NCBI GenBank assembly: GCA_004379135.1
Contig: NBNI01000007.1
Location: forward strand, 62,001-126,000
DNA length: 64,000 bases
Reading direction: 5' to 3'
Origin: Acidimicrobiales bacterium mtb01
GTDB lineage: Bacteria; Actinomycetota; Acidimicrobiia; Acidimicrobiales; Ilumatobacteraceae
This document shows positions 6,367 through 15,652 of the stretch, in pieces (within the stretch, counting starts at the first letter, position 1; every line of letters begins with the position of its first letter). The position numbers and the translations under genes are program-made. The notes beneath the pieces were generated by a model. That model did not search any database. It was not told the DNA's origin and saw only the letters and a program-made list of their open reading frames with translations.

Positions 6367-8832
6367 GTGGCTGACGCCATCCGAGTGTCGGGTCCCGTCG
6401 GGGGCACCGACAAGTCATTGTCATTTGAAACCGGCCGCTTCGCCCTGCAAAGCCAGGGTGCGGTCGTCGCAACCATCGGGAAGAGCATCGTGCTCGCCAC
6501 CGCGAACGCCGCCAAGGACGTTCGCCCCGGCGTCGACTTCTTCCCGTTGACGGTCGACGTCGAAGAGCGCGCCTACGCCGCGGGCAAGATCCCCGGTTCG
6601 TTCTTCCGCCGCGAGGGTCGTCCCACCGAGGACGCCATCCTCACGTGCCGCCTCACCGACCGCCCGCTGCGTCCGGCGTTCCCCGACGGATTCCGCAACG
6701 AAGTGCAGGTCGTCCTCACCGTGCTCGGCGCCGATCAGGTGAACCCGCACGACGTGCTGAGCATCAACGCCGCCTCGGCCGCGCTGATGATCTCGGGCAT
6801 CCCGTTCGAAGGCCCGATCGGTGCGGTTCGCGTGGCATTCGCGCAGGACGGCACCTGGATTCCTCACCCCACCTATCAGGAGGGTGACGAGAGCACGTTC
6901 GAACTCGTGGTCGCTGGCCGCGAACTCGACAACGGCGACGTCGCCATCATGATGGTCGAGGCCGGTGGCAGCGAGAAGTCGTTCGAGTACTACGCGAGCG
7001 GCGCCCCGAAGGTGAACGAAACCGTTCTGGCCGGTGGTCTCGAGGCCTCCAAGCAGTGGATCAAGGAATCCATCGCGTTGCAGCGCCAGTTGGTCGCTTC
7101 GGTCATCGCCACCAAGGGTGCCATCACCCCGCTGGCCTTCACGCCGGTCCTCGACTACACCGACGACATCTACGCCGCGGTCGACGCTTCGGTGAGCAAC
7201 GACGTCGCCGACGCCATCAAGATCGCCAAGAAGGCCGATCGCAACGCCGCCACCGACGCCGCCACCGCCAAGGCCGTGGCCGAGTTGTGCGGCGAGGGCA
7301 AACCCTTCGCCGGTCGCGACAAGGAAGTGAAGGAAGCCGTCCGCAGCCTCACCAAGACCCTCGTGCGCAAGCGCATCGTCGACGAAGGAATTCGTATCGA
7401 CGGCCGCGGCCCGCGCGATCTTCGTCCGGTGTCGGCTGAAGTCGGTGTGCTGCCCTCGGCCCACGGCTCGGGTCTGTTCCAGCGCGGTGAGACCCAGGTC
7501 ATGAACGTCACGACGCTGGCCATGCCGCGCATGAACCAGATGATCGACTCGCTCACCCCGGTCAGCGAGAAGCGCTACTTGCACCACTACAACATGGCTC
7601 CGTGGGCCAACGGTGAAACCGGCCGCGTGGGTTCACCCAAGCGCCGCGAGATCGGCCACGGTGCGCTCGCCGAGCGCGCGCTCTTGCCGGTCGTGCCGAG
7701 CCAGGAGGACTTCGCTTACACGCTTCGTCTCGTGTCGGAAGTGATGTCGTCCAACGGTTCCACGTCGATGGCTTCAGTGTGCTCGTCGTCGCTGTCACTC
7801 ATGGACGCCGGTGTGCCGATCAAGGCTCCGGTGGCCGGCATCGCCATGGGTCTCGTGTACGCCGAAGGCAAGTACACGAGCCTCACCGACATCCTCGGTG
7901 CCGAAGACGCGTTCGGCGACATGGACTTCAAGGTCGCCGGCACCGCCGACGCCGTGACGGCCCTGCAGCTCGACACCAAGATCGACGGCATTCCGGCCGA
8001 CGTTCTGGCCGCCGCGCTCGATCAGGCCAAGGAAGCCCGTCTCAAGATCCTCGACGTGATGAACGCCGCCATCGCCGCCCCGCGTGCCGAGGTGGCCGAG
8101 AGCGCTCCGAAGATCACGTCGATCACCATTCCGCTCGACAAGGTCGGCGAAGTGATCGGACCCAAGGGCAAGGTCATCAACACCATTCAGCAGGAGACCG
8201 GTGCCGACATCAGCGTCGACGACGACGGAGTCGTGGGCATCGTCACCATCGGAGCCGTGGAAGGTTTCCGCATGGAAGACGCCAAGGCGCGCATCCTCGC
8301 GATCGTCGATCCGCCCAAGGCCGAACTCGGCGCGGTGTACAACGGCCGCGTGGTGTCGATCACCAAGTTCGGCGCTTTCGTCAACATCCTCCCGGGCCGC
8401 GATGGTCTGGTGCACATCTCGAAGTTGGGTCGCGGCAAGCGCATCAACAACGTCGAAGACGTCCTCACCCTCGGTCAGGAGATCGAAGTCCGCGTCGACG
8501 ACATCGACGACAAGGGCAAGGTGTCGCTCACTCCGGTGGGCGATGACTTCGCTCCGGTCGCCGGTGGCGACTCGGGTTCGTCGGACGACCGGCCGCGCTC
8601 GGGTGACCGTTCGCGTTCGGGCGATCGTCCCCGCTCCGATGGAGCCGTGTCGGTGAGCTTCGAAGACGCCTTCGACAGCGAGATCGCCGGCCAGCTCGGC
8701 GACCTCGGCCCCGGTGGCGAAGCCGGCAGCGACGACCGCGGCGAGCGTCGCGGTGGTCGTGACGGCGGACGTGACGGCGGTCGTGACGGCGGTCGTGGCG
8801 GTCGCGATCGCGGCCCGCGCCGTCATCGCTGA
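6367..8832 (+). CDS. pnp: Polyribonucleotide nucleotidyltransferase (PNPase)
   Basis: 821 residues from GTG 6367. It is a phosphorolytic 3'-5' exoribonuclease. Domain order: first RNase PH domain (about 10-145), helical linker, second RNase PH domain (about 330-465, with FQRGETQVMNVTTLAMPRMN), KH domain (VIGPKGKVINTIQQETG near 597), then an S1 domain (GRVVSITKFGAFVNILPGRD near 656). The last roughly 95 residues are a family-variable tail rich in Arg, Gly, Asp and Ser. It ends in four GRDG-type repeats and RGPRRHR, probably a disordered RNA- or protein-binding extension. The preceding AAAGGAG and the domain alignment support the GTG start. Confidence 0.97.
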   Translation: MADAIRVSGPVGGTDKSLSFETGRFALQSQGAVVATIGKSIVLATANAAKDVRPGVDFFPLTVDVEERAYAAGKIPGSFFRREGRPTEDAILTCRLTDRPLRPAFPDGFRNEVQVVLTVLGADQVNPHDVLSINAASAALMISGIPFEGPIGAVRVAFAQDGTWIPHPTYQEGDESTFELVVAGRELDNGDVAIMMVEAGGSEKSFEYYASGAPKVNETVLAGGLEASKQWIKESIALQRQLVASVIATKGAITPLAFTPVLDYTDDIYAAVDASVSNDVADAIKIAKKADRNAATDAATAKAVAELCGEGKPFAGRDKEVKEAVRSLTKTLVRKRIVDEGIRIDGRGPRDLRPVSAEVGVLPSAHGSGLFQRGETQVMNVTTLAMPRMNQMIDSLTPVSEKRYLHHYNMAPWANGETGRVGSPKRREIGHGALAERALLPVVPSQEDFAYTLRLVSEVMSSNGSTSMASVCSSSLSLMDAGVPIKAPVAGIAMGLVYAEGKYTSLTDILGAEDAFGDMDFKVAGTADAVTALQLDTKIDGIPADVLAAALDQAKEARLKILDVMNAAIAAPRAEVAESAPKITSITIPLDKVGEVIGPKGKVINTIQQETGADISVDDDGVVGIVTIGAVEGFRMEDAKARILAIVDPPKAELGAVYNGRVVSITKFGAFVNILPGRDGLVHISKLGRGKRINNVEDVLTLGQEIEVRVDDIDDKGKVSLTPVGDDFAPVAGGDSGSSDDRPRSGDRSRSGDRPRSDGAVSVSFEDAFDSEIAGQLGDLGPGGEAGSDDRGERRGGRDGGRDGGRDGGRGGRDRGPRRHR
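8755..8802 (+). repeat. 12-bp tandem repeats coding the PNPase GRDG tail
   Basis: Four 12-bp units close to GGTCGTGACGGC (8755-8766, 8767-8778, 8779-8790 and 8791-8802, the last diverged). They encode repeated Gly-Arg-Asp-Gly at the C-terminus of pnp. A repeat of this kind can expand or contract in frame. Confidence 0.75.
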
Positions 8833-8863
8833 CGCGATTCGCTTTCCAACCAACTCGATTCAT

Positions 8864-8881
8864 CACCGAACCGATTCGGTG
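8864..8881 (+). terminator. Hairpin after pnp, possible terminator
   Basis: CACCGAA/TTCGGTG, a 7-bp stem with a 4-nt loop (ccga), 32 nt after the pnp stop. There is no T-run after it, so it may only protect the 3' end. It lies immediately before the dapB -10. Confidence 0.4.
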
Positions 8882-8888
8882 CCCGGTT

Positions 8889-8894
8889 TAGGAT
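8889..8894 (+). promoter_or_regulatory. Leaderless -10 (TAGGAT) for dapB
   Basis: TAGGAT 7 nt before ATG 8902, with no Shine-Dalgarno sequence in between. Confidence 0.6.
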
Positions 8895-8901
8895 CGCCGA
8901 C

Positions 8902-9678
8902 ATGACTGGTTCGCCCATCAAAGTCGGCGTGTTCGGAGCCGGGGGGCGCATGGGCGCCACGGTGTGTGACGCCGTGGCCGCCGATGCCGGTTTGCAACTG
9001 GTCGCCGCCGTCGATCCGGCGGCGGTCGGTCGCTCGGTCCACGGAATCGCCATCTCGGCCGATCCGCGTGCCATGGCCGACGCCGGAGTGCAGGTGGCAG
9101 TCGACTTCACCGTGGCCGCCGCGTCGCGTACCAACCTGCAGTGGTGTGCGCTGCACGGCGTGCATGCGGTCGTCGGCACCACCGGCTTCTCCGACGACGA
9201 CTATGCGTCGTTCCGCAAGGCGTTCACGTCGTCCAACTGTCTCATCGCGGCCAACTTCGCCATCAGCGCGGTGCTGATGATGAAGTTCGCCGAGATGGCC
9301 GCACCGTGGTTCGACACCGCCGAGATCATCGAATTGCATCACGACGCCAAGGCCGACGCACCGTCGGGAACCGCGGTGGCCACGGCGCGCCGCATGGCGG
9401 CGGCGTCACAGGAGTGGGCGGCCGACCCCACGCAGCACGAAGTGGTTCCGGGTGCGCGAGGCGGCAAGGGTCCGGCCGACATCCGTCTGCACGCGGTGCG
9501 CATGCGGGGCATGGTCGCGCATCAAGAAGTGATCCTCGGCGCGGCCGGTCAGACGCTCACCATCCGCCAGGACAGCTACGACCGGGTGTCGTTCATGCCC
9601 GGCGTTGTGCTGGCGTGCAAGAAGGTGTCGACTCTGCCCGGACTCACCCTCGGGCTCGACGCCGCTCTCGGTCTCTGA
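8902..9678 (+). CDS. dapB: 4-hydroxy-tetrahydrodipicolinate reductase
   Basis: 258 residues. It reduces the product of DapA with NAD(P)H in lysine and diaminopimelate synthesis, feeding peptidoglycan. The N-terminal Rossmann motif VGVFGAGGRMGATVCDAV is present, as are VAVDFT, the TGFSD segment, and the substrate region ELHHDAKADAPSGTA with the catalytic His-His and Lys. The C-terminal sheet contains MVAHQEVILGAAGQTLTIR. Length is normal. The start is read as the ATG 7 nt after a -10 hexamer. No other lysine gene is adjacent. Confidence 0.97.
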   Translation: MTGSPIKVGVFGAGGRMGATVCDAVAADAGLQLVAAVDPAAVGRSVHGIAISADPRAMADAGVQVAVDFTVAAASRTNLQWCALHGVHAVVGTTGFSDDDYASFRKAFTSSNCLIAANFAISAVLMMKFAEMAAPWFDTAEIIELHHDAKADAPSGTAVATARRMAAASQEWAADPTQHEVVPGARGGKGPADIRLHAVRMRGMVAHQEVILGAAGQTLTIRQDSYDRVSFMPGVVLACKKVSTLPGLTLGLDAALGL

Positions 9679-9705
9679 TCTCCTCGGCTCGTTCGGCCGA
9701 CAAGA

Positions 9706-10935
9706 TCAGCAGTACACGTTCTTGGTGTACGGAACGTCGTCGTCGAGCGGCCGCACGTACGCACCCTTGGGCCCGAGATCGCGGGCGTCGCAGGCCTCGC
9801 TCTTCGTGGCGTACGGGCCGAAGTACACGATGTAGATCGGTGCACCGTCGGCCTCGGGCCACAACGAGTCGCAGGTCTGGTCGTTGCGCAGGTACGACGA
9901 ACCCGGATAGCGCTTCAGGAGTTTGGCGATGTTCGCGCGATTGCGGGTCTCGCTCGACGACACCGAGGCGCCCACCGCGGTGATGTACGAGCCGTCGCAC
10001 TCGGGCTGGGTCATCCGCACGCCGGTGATCTCCAGATCGTTGGGGAAGACGAGTTCGGGCCGCGTCTGCGCGGTTTCGACTTCGGTCTTCCGGGTGGTGC
10101 CGTCGTCGAGGATGTCGATGCGCGAGTCGACCACCACGTCGCAGAAGAACGACTCGGAGCCATCGGCGAGGGACAGAACTTCGCCCGTCTTGCACGCGGT
10201 GTACTCCACGAAGTCGAACGAGCGATCGGTGATGGCGATCGCGGTCCATTCGTCGCCGATCGGTCGGCCGCTCACGATGTCGACGAGCTCGTCGTCGAAC
10301 GCGCGGAACACGTACGACACGGCACCGTCGTCCGAACCCGACCACGTGATCACGACCATCGGATTGGCGACGAGACGACTACCGAGCACTTCGAACGCGA
10401 CGGCAGTATCGGGCGACTGGAACGGGATGCCGTCGACCGACGTCCACTGGCCGTTCGACCACCCGAGCAGCACCAATCCGGCGATCGATTGGCTCGGCCG
10501 AGCGGCCAGGTCGTCGGCGCTGGCGATGGCGAGGATGCGATCACCGCTCACGAACGGCTCGTCGAGGTGCGGTTGCAGGAACGCGGCCGAGAAACCGCGC
10601 CAGGCGTCGGAAGCGAGTCGCAACTGGTCGACCGGAGCGGTGGTGGTTGTTGCGACGGTCGTGGCCGGTGCCGGGGTTGTGGGTGCCGCCGCCGGTTCGC
10701 CGTCGTCGATCGCCAAGACGATGACGAGCACCAACAGGGCCAGGGTCGACACGATGGCCAGGAGCGACACCGCGACGAGACCCCGATTGCGGGAGTTGCC
10801 CCCAACGTGACCGGCCGGATCGACCTGATCGATCGTCGGGACATTGGCCACGCTCTGGGCGGTGAGCATCACTCCGCAGTCGACGCAGAACAACGCGTCG
10901 TCGGGATTGTCGGCCCAACACAGACCGCACTTCAT
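9706..10935 (-). CDS. Zinc-ribbon, single-pass membrane protein with SPOR-like C-terminus
   Basis: 409 residues. Cys3, 6, 17 and 20 (MKCGLCWADN, then FCVDCG) form a cytoplasmic zinc ribbon. Residues about 52-76 are one membrane helix. A Thr/Pro/Ala-rich linker (about 80-100) and a large extracytoplasmic part follow. The last roughly 80 residues (YITAVGASVSSSETRNRANI, then PIYIVYFGPYATKSEACDAR) resemble a SPOR fold, which in known proteins binds denuded peptidoglycan. The ribosome binding site GGGGAGG lies 5 nt before the ATG. The precise family is unknown. A cell-envelope role is inferred from the architecture only. Confidence 0.7.
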   Translation of the reverse strand: MKCGLCWADNPDDALFCVDCGVMLTAQSVANVPTIDQVDPAGHVGGNSRNRGLVAVSLLAIVSTLALLVLVIVLAIDDGEPAAAPTTPAPATTVATTTTAPVDQLRLASDAWRGFSAAFLQPHLDEPFVSGDRILAIASADDLAARPSQSIAGLVLLGWSNGQWTSVDGIPFQSPDTAVAFEVLGSRLVANPMVVITWSGSDDGAVSYVFRAFDDELVDIVSGRPIGDEWTAIAITDRSFDFVEYTACKTGEVLSLADGSESFFCDVVVDSRIDILDDGTTRKTEVETAQTRPELVFPNDLEITGVRMTQPECDGSYITAVGASVSSSETRNRANIAKLLKRYPGSSYLRNDQTCDSLWPEADGAPIYIVYFGPYATKSEACDARDLGPKGAYVRPLDDDVPYTKNVYC

Positions 10936-11006
10936 GATGTCCTCCCCGTGGTGTCGGGATGAACTGTAGTCAGCCGACGCGACGACGCGTCAGAGAGCGT
11001 TCGCGA

Positions 11007-11486
11007 TCAGAGGTGTCCGAGAACGATCTCGCAGGCGCTCACGGTGACGCCGGGACCCTGCTCGACGTTGATCTCGGTGACCACACCGTCCTGGAGGATG
11101 GCCGAGTAGCGCTGCGAACGGGTGCCGAGGCCGAAGCCCGAACCGTCCATCTCGAGGCCGACCGAGCGTGTGAACTCACCGCTGTCGGCGAGCATGAGAA
11201 TTCCGTCGGCGCCCTGAGCCTTGCCCCACGCATCCATGACCCACGGATCGTTCACGCTCACGCACGCGATGGTCTCGACGCCCTTGGCCTTCAACGCTTC
11301 GCGATTCTGCACGTAGCCGGGGAGGTGCACCATCGAGCAACCGGGGGTGAAGGCACCGGGAACGGCGAACACCACGACCTTGCCCTTGCCGAGAGCGTCG
11401 TGCGAGTTCACGGTCTCGGGCATGCCACTCGAGCCGAGCACGCGGAACTGAACGTTCGGAATCTTGTCGCCGACGGAAATGGCCAT
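11007..11486 (-). CDS. Peroxiredoxin, Prx5/AhpE-like
   Basis: 159 residues. It is a thiol peroxidase that reduces hydrogen or alkyl peroxides. The peroxidatic Cys lies in PGAFTPGCSMVHLPGY, the Prx5 signature, followed by VSVNDPWVMDAW. The frame stays open far upstream, but ATG 11486 is preceded by AAGGAG at 5 nt and by nothing family-like further up. In an organism with mycothiol (mshD is in this window) the reductant could be mycoredoxin, which is inference. Confidence 0.93.
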   Translation of the reverse strand: MAISVGDKIPNVQFRVLGSSGMPETVNSHDALGKGKVVVFAVPGAFTPGCSMVHLPGYVQNREALKAKGVETIACVSVNDPWVMDAWGKAQGADGILMLADSGEFTRSVGLEMDGSGFGLGTRSQRYSAILQDGVVTEINVEQGPGVTVSACEIVLGHL

Positions 11487-11557
11487 GGTTGCTCCTTCAG
11501 GAAACGGGTGAGCGAAATCTAGGCCCGAGGCCCGCGGGACGCTCAGTCGAAACCGAC

Positions 11558-12277
11558 CTACGGCTGATTCTCGGTGGTGGAAGGCTCGCTGGCTGGATCG
11601 TCGGTGGGGTGTTCGATCTCGTGCAGCACATCGGGCGCCGATCGACGGGCCTGCTGGGCGCTCTGTACGAAGGTGAGGGCGAAGAGGCCGGCGACGATCC
11701 ACCACTGGTAGTCCTCGATCCAGTTCAGGAACGACCGGATCTGGTCTTCGAAGGCCTGGCCGCCGGCCCACAGCACCACCAGTTTGAGTGCGATACCGAT
11801 CGAGAGCAGCGACACGAAACGCCACGGTGCGAAGCGACGATGGCCGGCCATCATGCACACGAGGTTGCTGGCCGGCATCAGGATGATGAGCAGCCAACCG
11901 GCGCGATCGATTCCGGTCTGGAACCAGCGGTAGATGGCCGGGAGTTCCCCCACCTGCTTCTCGGTCCATCGCAAGGCGCGCTCGCCGTACCACCGTCCGA
12001 GGAAGAAGAGCACGGTTCCGGCGAGGAAGAGTCGGACGAACCCGAGCACCGCGTACGGAAGCGGATCGATGAACGGGACCGATCCGAACAAGTTGCGGTT
12101 GCGGGCCGACAGCGCGAGAACCACCGCCGGGCGCTCGTCGACCCAGGCCGGGCCGATGTTCGATCCGAAGGTACCGAGGGCGAACAGAACGCCCGCGCTG
12201 ATCAGAATCGCCCGACGGGCGAGGGGCGACGCGTGGATCGGCTCGGCCCCCTCGGCATCGTTGGTCGGGCCGGACAT
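11558..12277 (-). CDS. DedA/VTT-like integral membrane protein
   Basis: 239 residues with about five hydrophobic segments (AILISAGVLFALGTF; YAVLGFVRLFLAGTVLFFLG; WLLIILMPASNLVCMMAG; FVSLLSIGIALKLVVLWAGG; WWIVAGLFALTFVQSA). The central region with GRWYGERALRW and LMPASNLVCMMAG resembles the VTT/DedA superfamily, whose members move polyprenyl phosphates or other lipids. The cytoplasmic tail is acidic. The start is ATG 12277 because TAGATT lies 8 nt upstream and the N-terminus becomes hydrophobic after a short polar lead. Family membership is moderate confidence. Confidence 0.65.
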   Translation of the reverse strand: MSGPTNDAEGAEPIHASPLARRAILISAGVLFALGTFGSNIGPAWVDERPAVVLALSARNRNLFGSVPFIDPLPYAVLGFVRLFLAGTVLFFLGRWYGERALRWTEKQVGELPAIYRWFQTGIDRAGWLLIILMPASNLVCMMAGHRRFAPWRFVSLLSIGIALKLVVLWAGGQAFEDQIRSFLNWIEDYQWWIVAGLFALTFVQSAQQARRSAPDVLHEIEHPTDDPASEPSTTENQP

Positions 12278-12285
12278 GAACAGTG

Positions 12286-12291
12286 AATCTA
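12286..12291 (-). promoter_or_regulatory. Leaderless-type -10 (TAGATT) for the DedA-like gene
   Basis: TAGATT on the minus strand, 8 nt before ATG 12277. Confidence 0.45.
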
Positions 12292-12377
12292 CGAGATGTT
12301 CGGCGCTCAGGCACGTCGCGGCCCTGGTGGCGGCGCGAGCACGGGCACTATTGTTCGGCAGCGACAAGGGGGACTTC

Positions 12378-14018
12378 ATGGCCGCGAATTTTCCGGGATT
12401 GATGCAAGACGTTCCGCTCGGGATCCTTCACATCTTCGAGCGAGCCGAGCGTTACTTCGGTCGCAAGACCATCGTGACCGCGACGGCCACCGGTCTCGAG
12501 CGCACGACGTATGCCGATTGGGCCGATCGGACCCGACGCGTCGGAACGGTGCTCGACACCCTCGGCATCTCGTCGTCGGGTCGCGTGGCCACGTTCGCAT
12601 GGAACACCGCGCGGCACCTCGAGCTGTATTTCGCGGCCCCGTGTTCGGGCCGGGTTCTGCACACCTTGAACATCCGGTTGTTCCCCGAGCAGCTCACGTA
12701 CATCGCCAACCACGCCGAGGACGAAGTGATCTTCGTCGACCGCTCGCTCATCGGTCTGCTGGCCCCGCTGTTGCCCACGTTCACCACCGTCAAGCATCTC
12801 GTGATCATGGACGACGGCAAGGGCGACGTACCGGCCGACCTCGGCAACTTCCAGGTCCACGACTACGAGAAGTTGATCGCCGCCGCGAAACCGTCGTCGT
12901 TCGTCGAGGTTCCCGAGAACACCGCGGCGTCCATGTGCTACACGAGCGGAACCACCGGCAACCCCAAGGGCGTCGTGTATTCGCATCGCAGCACGTTCCT
13001 GCACACGATGGCCACCATGATCGTCGACGGGCTCGGCGTCTCCGAACGCGACACGATCCTCCCCGTCGTTCCGATGTTCCACGCCAACGCGTGGGGTCTC
13101 GCGCACGCGGCAGTGGCGGCCGGCGCGAATCTCGTGATGCCCGGCCCCGATCTGTCGGGCAAGGCGGTGGCCGACCTCATCGTGAACGAGAAGGTCACGG
13201 TGGCGGCCGGTGTGCCCACCATCTGGATGGGCGTGCTTCCCGAACTCAAGGGTCGCGACACGTCGAGCCTGCGCGCGATTCCGTGCGGCGGATCGGCCGT
13301 TCCACGCGCGTTGTCGGAGGCGTACCGCGAGCAGACCGGTCTGCCCATCCTGCAGGCGTGGGGAATGACCGAGACCAGCCCGCTGGCGGCGGTGTGCCAC
13401 CTCGACTCCGATCAACTGCTGCTCGATCTCGACACCCAAGCCGATCTGCGCACCCAAGTGGGTCGCTCGATGTTCGGTGTGGAGTGCCGGGTGGTCGAAC
13501 CTGGCACCACCAACAACGTGCCGTGGGACGGCGAGTCGAGCGGCGAGCTGCAGTGTCGCGGCAACTGGATCGCCGCGACGTATTACAACGACGAACGCGC
13601 CGGTGAGAGTTTCACCGCCGACGGTTGGCTGCGCACCGGCGACGTCGCATCGGTCGACGATCGCGGTCGCATTCGGCTGCTCGACCGCACCAAGGATCTC
13701 ATCAAGTCGGGCGGCGAGTGGATCAGCTCGGTCGAGATCGAGAACGAACTCATGGCCCATCCGAAGATTCGCGAGGCGGCGGTGATCGGCGTCTCGCATC
13801 CGAAGTGGTCGGAGCGTCCGCTGGCCTGTGTGGTGCTCGAGAAGGACGCCACCATGACGCCGGCCGAGGTGATCGAGTATCTCGCGCCTACGTTGGCCAA
13901 GTGGCAGTTGCCCGACGACGTGGTGTTCATCGACGAGGTGCCCAAGACCAGCGTGGGCAAGTTCTCGAAGAAGACGTTGCGCGACCGCTTCGCCGACTAC
14001 CAGCTACCGACGGTCTAG
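12378..14018 (+). CDS. Fatty-acyl-CoA synthetase (AMP-binding enzyme)
   Basis: 546 residues. It activates a carboxylic acid through an acyl-adenylate to its CoA thioester. The P-loop-like A3 motif is CYTSGTTGNPKGVVYSH. The motifs AWGMTETSPLA, GWLRTGDVASVD, DRTKDLIKSGGEWISS and the C-terminal catalytic Lys region PKTSVGKFSKKTLRD are all intact. It resembles medium- to long-chain acyl-CoA ligases of the FadD/AlkK type. AAGGGGG lies before ATG 12378. Its 3' end overlaps the end of the ABC ATPase gene by 4 bp in convergent orientation. The substrate chain length is not predictable from sequence. Confidence 0.93.
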   Translation: MAANFPGLMQDVPLGILHIFERAERYFGRKTIVTATATGLERTTYADWADRTRRVGTVLDTLGISSSGRVATFAWNTARHLELYFAAPCSGRVLHTLNIRLFPEQLTYIANHAEDEVIFVDRSLIGLLAPLLPTFTTVKHLVIMDDGKGDVPADLGNFQVHDYEKLIAAAKPSSFVEVPENTAASMCYTSGTTGNPKGVVYSHRSTFLHTMATMIVDGLGVSERDTILPVVPMFHANAWGLAHAAVAAGANLVMPGPDLSGKAVADLIVNEKVTVAAGVPTIWMGVLPELKGRDTSSLRAIPCGGSAVPRALSEAYREQTGLPILQAWGMTETSPLAAVCHLDSDQLLLDLDTQADLRTQVGRSMFGVECRVVEPGTTNNVPWDGESSGELQCRGNWIAATYYNDERAGESFTADGWLRTGDVASVDDRGRIRLLDRTKDLIKSGGEWISSVEIENELMAHPKIREAAVIGVSHPKWSERPLACVVLEKDATMTPAEVIEYLAPTLAKWQLPDDVVFIDEVPKTSVGKFSKKTLRDRFADYQLPTV

Positions 14019-14761
14019 AACCGACCCGACTCGATCACGCGCTGCAAGAACTGGCGCGTGCGCTCGTTCTCGGGCGAGGAAAAGAACTTGTCGGGCGGCG
14101 CCATCTCGGCGATCTGACCCTGGTGCAGGAAGCAAACTCGATCGGCGATCTCGCGTGCGAAAGCCATCTCGTGGGTGACGATGAGCATGGTCATGCCACC
14201 GCCCTTCAATTCGCGCACGACGTCGAGAACCTCGCCCACCAGTTCGGGGTCGAGCGCCGACGTGATCTCGTCGAGCAGCAGGATCTCGGGCGACATGGCG
14301 AGGCTGCGGGCGATGGCCACACGCTGTTGCTGGCCGCCCGACAACTGGTCGGGGTAGGCGTCGGCCCGGTCGCCCAGACCGAGACGCTCGAGAAGTTCGC
14401 GGGCGGTGTTCTCGGCCTCGCTCCTCGACACGCCGAGAACCTTGCGCGGTGCGAGCGAGAGATTCTTCAGCACGTTCATGTGCGGGAAGAGGTTGAAGCT
14501 CTGGAACACCATGCCGATCCGGCGTCGGATGGGGTCGACCGGAAGGCCCGGCACGCTGATGTCGACGTCGTCGACGACGACCTGGCCGTCGTCGATCGGT
14601 TCGAGCAGATTGACGCAGCGCAGGAGCGTGCTCTTGCCGCTGCCCGAAGCGCCGACGAACGCGACCACCTCGCGATCGGCGACGTCGATCGACACGCCGT
14701 CGAGGACGACTCGCGACCCGAACGACTTGCGGACGTCGATGAGTTGCAGCTTCGGGATCAT
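14015..14761 (-). CDS. Polar amino-acid ABC transporter, ATP-binding protein
   Basis: 248 residues of the GlnQ/HisP type. Walker A GASGSGKST, the Q-loop in RIGMVFQSFNLFPH, signature LSGGQQQR, Walker B ILLLDEITSALD and the H-loop VTHEM are intact. The DEIT in Walker B in place of DEPT is a minor variant. The ATG at 14761 overlaps the permease stop (ATGA), so translation is coupled. With the permease and the binding protein upstream it forms a complete importer for an amino acid, probably polar. Confidence 0.95.
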   Translation of the reverse strand: MIPKLQLIDVRKSFGSRVVLDGVSIDVADREVVAFVGASGSGKSTLLRCVNLLEPIDDGQVVVDDVDISVPGLPVDPIRRRIGMVFQSFNLFPHMNVLKNLSLAPRKVLGVSRSEAENTARELLERLGLGDRADAYPDQLSGGQQQRVAIARSLAMSPEILLLDEITSALDPELVGEVLDVVRELKGGGMTMLIVTHEMAFAREIADRVCFLHQGQIAEMAPPDKFFSSPENERTRQFLQRVIESGRF

Positions 14762-15645
14762 CGCACGGCCGTCCCGGAGGTCCGGCGCCGCTCGCGGGCG
14801 GTGAGCCAGTCGACGAAACGCGTCTCGGGAATCGTGAGGACGAGGAAGATGACGGCGGCCGCGACGTACGGCGTGAAGTTGGCGAACTTCGACTTGTCGA
14901 TGCCGGCTTGGCGCAGGATCTCGATCGGTCCGATGAGGCTCACCAAGGCGACGTCCTTCTGGAGCGACACCATGTCGTTCATCAGCGGCGGGATGACCCG
15001 CCGTACGGCCTGGGGCACGATCACGTGGCGCATGGTCTGGCTCGACGACAGGCCGAGCGAGCGTGCGCCGGCTCGCTGGCTCTCGTGGACGCTCTCGATG
15101 CCGGCTCGGAAGACCTCGGCCACGTAGGCCGAGTAGGCGAGTACCAGGGCGACCGAACCCCACAGGTACGGGCTGTTGTAGGGGCGATCGAGCCCGAGTC
15201 CGGGAACGCCGAATCCGATGAGGAGGATCGTCAGGATGACCGGGACGCCGCGGAAGATGTCGGTGTACGCGGCGGCGAAGAGGCGAAGGGGGAACAGCGC
15301 CGGCGTGCGCACGTTGCGGAAGATCGCGAGAAGCATGCCGATCAGCAGGATGAACGGAGTGCTCCAGGCGAAGATCTGCAGGTTCTTCACGAACGCGTCG
15401 AGGAGCCGGGGGAACGAGTCGTTGAAGAGTTCGCCGTCGAAGAACGACTTGCGAACCTTGTCCCAGCCCGGGGTGAGCGGGACGAAGATGACGAGCGCTC
15501 CCACGACGATGGCGGTGGAGGCGGCCGCGATGGTGGCCGAGCGGCGCCGTTGCCGCCGTTCGAACTCCTGGCGACGAGTCAGTTGCCGTCGGCCCGACGT
15601 GACAGTGCCCGGGCGATCGCTCGGCCCGGGCACTGTGTCGGTCAT
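14758..15645 (-). CDS. Polar amino-acid ABC transporter, permease
   Basis: 295 residues. A long basic cytoplasmic N-terminus (about 45 residues, with RRQEFERRQRRR) precedes five or more membrane helices. The HisM/GlnP-type EAA loop is SLGLSSSQTMRHVIVPQAVRRVIPP, followed by NDMVSLQKDVALVSLIGPIEI. Unlike the other two importer genes, it has its own leaderless -10 (TAATCT, 7 nt before ATG). Permease and ATPase could therefore be transcribed without the binding protein. Confidence 0.95.
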   Translation of the reverse strand: MTDTVPGPSDRPGTVTSGRRQLTRRQEFERRQRRRSATIAAASTAIVVGALVIFVPLTPGWDKVRKSFFDGELFNDSFPRLLDAFVKNLQIFAWSTPFILLIGMLLAIFRNVRTPALFPLRLFAAAYTDIFRGVPVILTILLIGFGVPGLGLDRPYNSPYLWGSVALVLAYSAYVAEVFRAGIESVHESQRAGARSLGLSSSQTMRHVIVPQAVRRVIPPLMNDMVSLQKDVALVSLIGPIEILRQAGIDKSKFANFTPYVAAAVIFLVLTIPETRFVDWLTARERRRTSGTAVR

Positions 15646-15652
15646 GGCGTAG

